This document shows, piece after piece, positions 5,417 to 7,311 of a stretch of 7,311 bases of DNA. The stretch is from Erwinia sp. (GTDB lineage: Bacteria; Pseudomonadota; Gammaproteobacteria; Enterobacterales; Enterobacteriaceae). The position numbers and the translations under genes were made by a program. Location: assembly GCA_003512805.1 (NCBI GenBank), contig DOOK01000350.1, positions 1-7,311 of the forward strand. Reading direction: 5' to 3'. Within the stretch, counting starts at the first letter, position 1; each line of letters begins with the position of its first letter. The notes under the pieces are model-generated. The model saw only the letters and a program-made list of their open reading frames with translations. It was not told where the DNA came from and did no database searches.

Positions 5417-6631
5417 ATGAAAATTGTAAAAGCGGAAGTCTTTGTGACCTGCCCCGGCAGGAACTTCGTGACGGTTAAGATCACCACGGATCAAGGATTG
5501 ACCGGCATCGGTGACGCCACTTTAAACGGCCGCGAACTGCCGGTGGCCTCCTATCTGAAAGATCATGTTTGTCCGCAGCTGATAGGACGCAATGCGCACC
5601 AGATCGAAGACATCTGGCAATATTTCTATAAAGGGGCCTACTGGCGCCGCGGCCCGGTAACCATGTCTGCGATTTCCGCAGTGGATCAGGCGCTGTGGGA
5701 CATCAAAGGTAAAGCAGCCAATATGCCGGTTTATCAACTGCTGGGCGGTGCATCGCGCGAGGGCGTGATGGTTTACTGCCACACTACCGGTCACAGCATT
5801 GATGAAGTCATGGACGACTACGCGAAGCATAAAGAGATGGGCTTTAAGGCCATCCGCGCCCAGTGCGGCGTGCCGGGGATGAAAACGACCTACGGCATGG
5901 CGAAAGGCAAAGGCCTGGCCTATGAGCCTGCCACTAAAGGCGACTGGCCGGAAGAGCAACGCTGGTCTACGGAAAAATACCTCGATTTTACGCCCAAACT
6001 GTTTGCCGCCATTCGCGACAAGTTCGGCTTTAACGAGCATTTGCTGCACGATATGCACCATCGCCTGACGCCGATTGAAGCGGCCCGCTTCGGAAAAAGT
6101 GTTGAAGAGTACCGCCTGTTCTGGATGGAAGATCCTACGCCCGCCGAAAATCAGGAATGCTTCCGTTTGATCCGTCAGCATACCGTCACGCCGATTGCGG
6201 TGGGCGAAGTCTTCAACAGCATCTGGGACTGCAAGCAGCTGATTGAGGAGCAGCTGATCGATTATATCCGCACCACCATCACCCACGCGGGCGGCATTAC
6301 CGGCATGCGCCGCATTGCCGATTTCGCCTCGCTTTATCAGGTCCGTACCGGCTCGCACGGGCCGTCCGATCTGTCACCAATCTGCATGGCGGCCGCGCTG
6401 CATTTCGACCTTTGGGTACCTAATTTTGGCGTACAGGAATATATGGGCTATTCCGCGCAGATGATGGAAGTTTTCCAGCACAGCTGGACCTTTGAAGACG
6501 GCTATATGCATCCTGGCGATAAGCCTGGCCTGGGCATTGAGTTCGACGAAAAGCTGGCGGCGAAATATCCCTACGAACCGGCCTGTCTGCCGGTAGCTCG
6601 TCTTGAAGACGGCACGTTATGGAACTGGTAA
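5417..6631 (+). CDS. rspA: RspA, mannonate dehydratase family enzyme (enolase superfamily)
   Basis: A 404-residue cytoplasmic enzyme, the same length as E. coli RspA and very similar throughout. Family members dehydrate D-mannonate (some also D-gluconate) to 2-keto-3-deoxygluconate with Mg2+. The N-terminal capping domain spans about 1-110 and the barrel follows. Catalytic residues are in place: R147, Y159 (base), metal ligands D212, E238 (WMEDP) and E264 (AVGEV), and H214 (DMH). P316 in HGPSD occupies the position where efficient mannonate dehydratases carry Ala, so this should be a low-efficiency member, as E. coli RspA is described. ATG 5417 is chosen because AGGA lies 8 bases upstream and [14 protein letters not shown] matches the E. 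coli N-terminus; ATG 5408 and the start at 5327 are in frame but overlap the Shine-Dalgarno or promoter. rspB follows after 10 bases. RspA was first named for a proposed role in homoserine-lactone starvation signalling, which the enzymology does not support directly. Confidence 0.95.
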   Translation: MKIVKAEVFVTCPGRNFVTVKITTDQGLTGIGDATLNGRELPVASYLKDHVCPQLIGRNAHQIEDIWQYFYKGAYWRRGPVTMSAISAVDQALWDIKGKAANMPVYQLLGGASREGVMVYCHTTGHSIDEVMDDYAKHKEMGFKAIRAQCGVPGMKTTYGMAKGKGLAYEPATKGDWPEEQRWSTEKYLDFTPKLFAAIRDKFGFNEHLLHDMHHRLTPIEAARFGKSVEEYRLFWMEDPTPAENQECFRLIRQHTVTPIAVGEVFNSIWDCKQLIEEQLIDYIRTTITHAGGITGMRRIADFASLYQVRTGSHGPSDLSPICMAAALHFDLWVPNFGVQEYMGYSAQMMEVFQHSWTFEDGYMHPGDKPGLGIEFDEKLAAKYPYEPACLPVARLEDGTLWNW

Positions 6632-6641
6632 GGAAGAGAAG

Positions 6642-7311
6642 ATGAAAAGCGTCGTGATTGCTAAACCAGGCGAACTGGTGATTGAGGAACGTGCCTTACC
6701 GATACCAGACGAGGGCGAAGTGCGGGTAAAAATTGCCTATGCCAGCATCTGCGGATCGGACGTGCATATCTGGCACGGCCATAATCCTTTCGCCCGCTAT
6801 CCGCGCGTTATTGGCCATGAGTTTTTTGGCGTGATCGAGGCGACAGGTGCAGGCGTAGATGCTTCCCGCATTGGCGAACGTGTAGCGGTCGATCCGGTTG
6901 TCAGCTGCGGCCATTGCTATCCCTGTTCCATTGGCCGCCCCAATGTTTGTAGTGAGCTGCAGGTCATTGGCGTCCACCGCGAGGGGGGATTTAGCGAATA
7001 TGCCGTGGTACCGGCCCGCAACGCTTACAGGGTACCGTCGTCGATCCCCGATAAGCTCGCCAGCCTGATCGAGCCTTTTACTATTGCCGCCAATATCTGT
7101 GCCTTCCTGAAGCCTGACCCCAACGACGTCGCGCTGATTTTCGGTGCGGGTCCAATGGGGCTGACCGCCATCCAGGCGCTGAAAGGTGTATTTAACGTGC
7201 GTAACGTCATTGTGGCGGACAGGCTGCCGGAAAGGCTGGCGATGGCAAAAGAAAACGTGGCAGATACCGTGTTGGATAACAGCGAAATCCCGCTGGCTGC
7301 CCAGCTGGAAG
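6642..7311 (+). CDS. rspB: RspB, zinc-dependent sugar-acid dehydrogenase, 3' end cut by window
   Basis: The first 223 residues of a medium-chain zinc dehydrogenase; about 116 residues are missing compared with E. coli RspB (339). Catalytic zinc ligands C37 (ICGSD) and H59-E60 (GHEFFG) are present, as are the four structural-zinc cysteines C89, C92, C95 and C103. E144 is in the conserved EP motif. The Rossmann motif GAGPMG is at 168-173, with D193 after the second strand (IVADR), which favours NAD over NADP. The start has AGGAAGAG upstream and lies 10 bases after the rspA stop, so the genes form one operon. Work on the low-efficiency mannonate dehydratases, as I recall it, assigned RspB-type enzymes L-gulonate oxidation to D-fructuronate, which a second reductase turns into D-mannonate for RspA. 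The reading frame is clean to the window edge. Confidence 0.93.
   Translation, partial: MKSVVIAKPGELVIEERALPIPDEGEVRVKIAYASICGSDVHIWHGHNPFARYPRVIGHEFFGVIEATGAGVDASRIGERVAVDPVVSCGHCYPCSIGRPNVCSELQVIGVHREGGFSEYAVVPARNAYRVPSSIPDKLASLIEPFTIAANICAFLKPDPNDVALIFGAGPMGLTAIQALKGVFNVRNVIVADRLPERLAMAKENVADTVLDNSEIPLAAQLE

Noticed and set aside
5522..6358. 278-codon open frame on the minus strand opposite rspA
   Set aside because: It is fully antisense to a well-conserved gene, has no recognisable domain, and is explained by the codon bias of rspA; the same applies to 4477-5103 opposite ydfJ.
1..7311. CRISPR arrays, tRNA/rRNA genes, insertion sequences, toxin-antitoxin or phage genes
   Set aside because: No regularly spaced repeats, cloverleaf sequences, transposase motifs or terminal inverted repeats were seen on either strand.

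Overview
The window reads as an enterobacterial chromosome (Gammaproteobacteria, Enterobacterales). The encoded proteins are recognisable, close relatives of Escherichia coli BaeS, BaeR, YegQ (TrhP), YegS, YdfJ, RspA and RspB. They are diverged enough, and the gene order differs enough, to suggest a non-Escherichia genus; Erwiniaceae (Erwinia, Pantoea or Mixta-like) is my guess, made from memory of such sequences and not computed. All protein genes lie on the + strand and no phage, IS, tRNA, rRNA or CRISPR feature is visible.

Left half (1-3731), core genome: the 3' end of the envelope-stress sensor kinase gene baeS, its response regulator gene baeR, then the tRNA-hydroxylation gene yegQ/trhP behind its own sigma-70 promoter and a hairpin leader. 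Next comes an unlisted small RNA that I identify as CyaR: a class II CRP site centred at -41.5, a TACAAT -10 box, an anti-Shine-Dalgarno ACCACCTCCT stretch and a strong terminator. Then the lipid kinase gene yegS with an extended -10 promoter and its own terminator. In E. coli K-12, as I recall, yegP lies between baeR and yegQ and a P2 remnant lies next to cyaR; neither is present here.

Junction (3699-3957): just past the yegS terminator is a second, diverged copy of the last ~14 codons of yegS (about 79% identical over 43 bases, 11 of 14 residues the same). This looks like a recombination scar where the following metabolic cassette joined the core genome.

Right half (3871-7311), sugar-acid catabolism cassette: an intact YdfJ-type MFS proton symporter, then rspA (enolase-superfamily mannonate dehydratase family) and rspB (zinc-dependent medium-chain dehydrogenase, cut by the window end). 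The ydfJ and rspA promoters have the same architecture: a CRP site, a fixed spacing, then an identical 14-base operator that contains the -10 box. The two transcription units therefore look co-regulated by cAMP-CRP and by a shared repressor, probably of the GntR family (RspR/YdfH in E. coli), which is not in the window. The likely logic is uptake of an L-gulonate-type hexonate, oxidation by RspB and dehydration by RspA, after an intermediate reductase step not seen here. I found no clearly undescribed system; the most notable points are the shared dual-control promoter, the CyaR gene and the yegS 3'-end relic.
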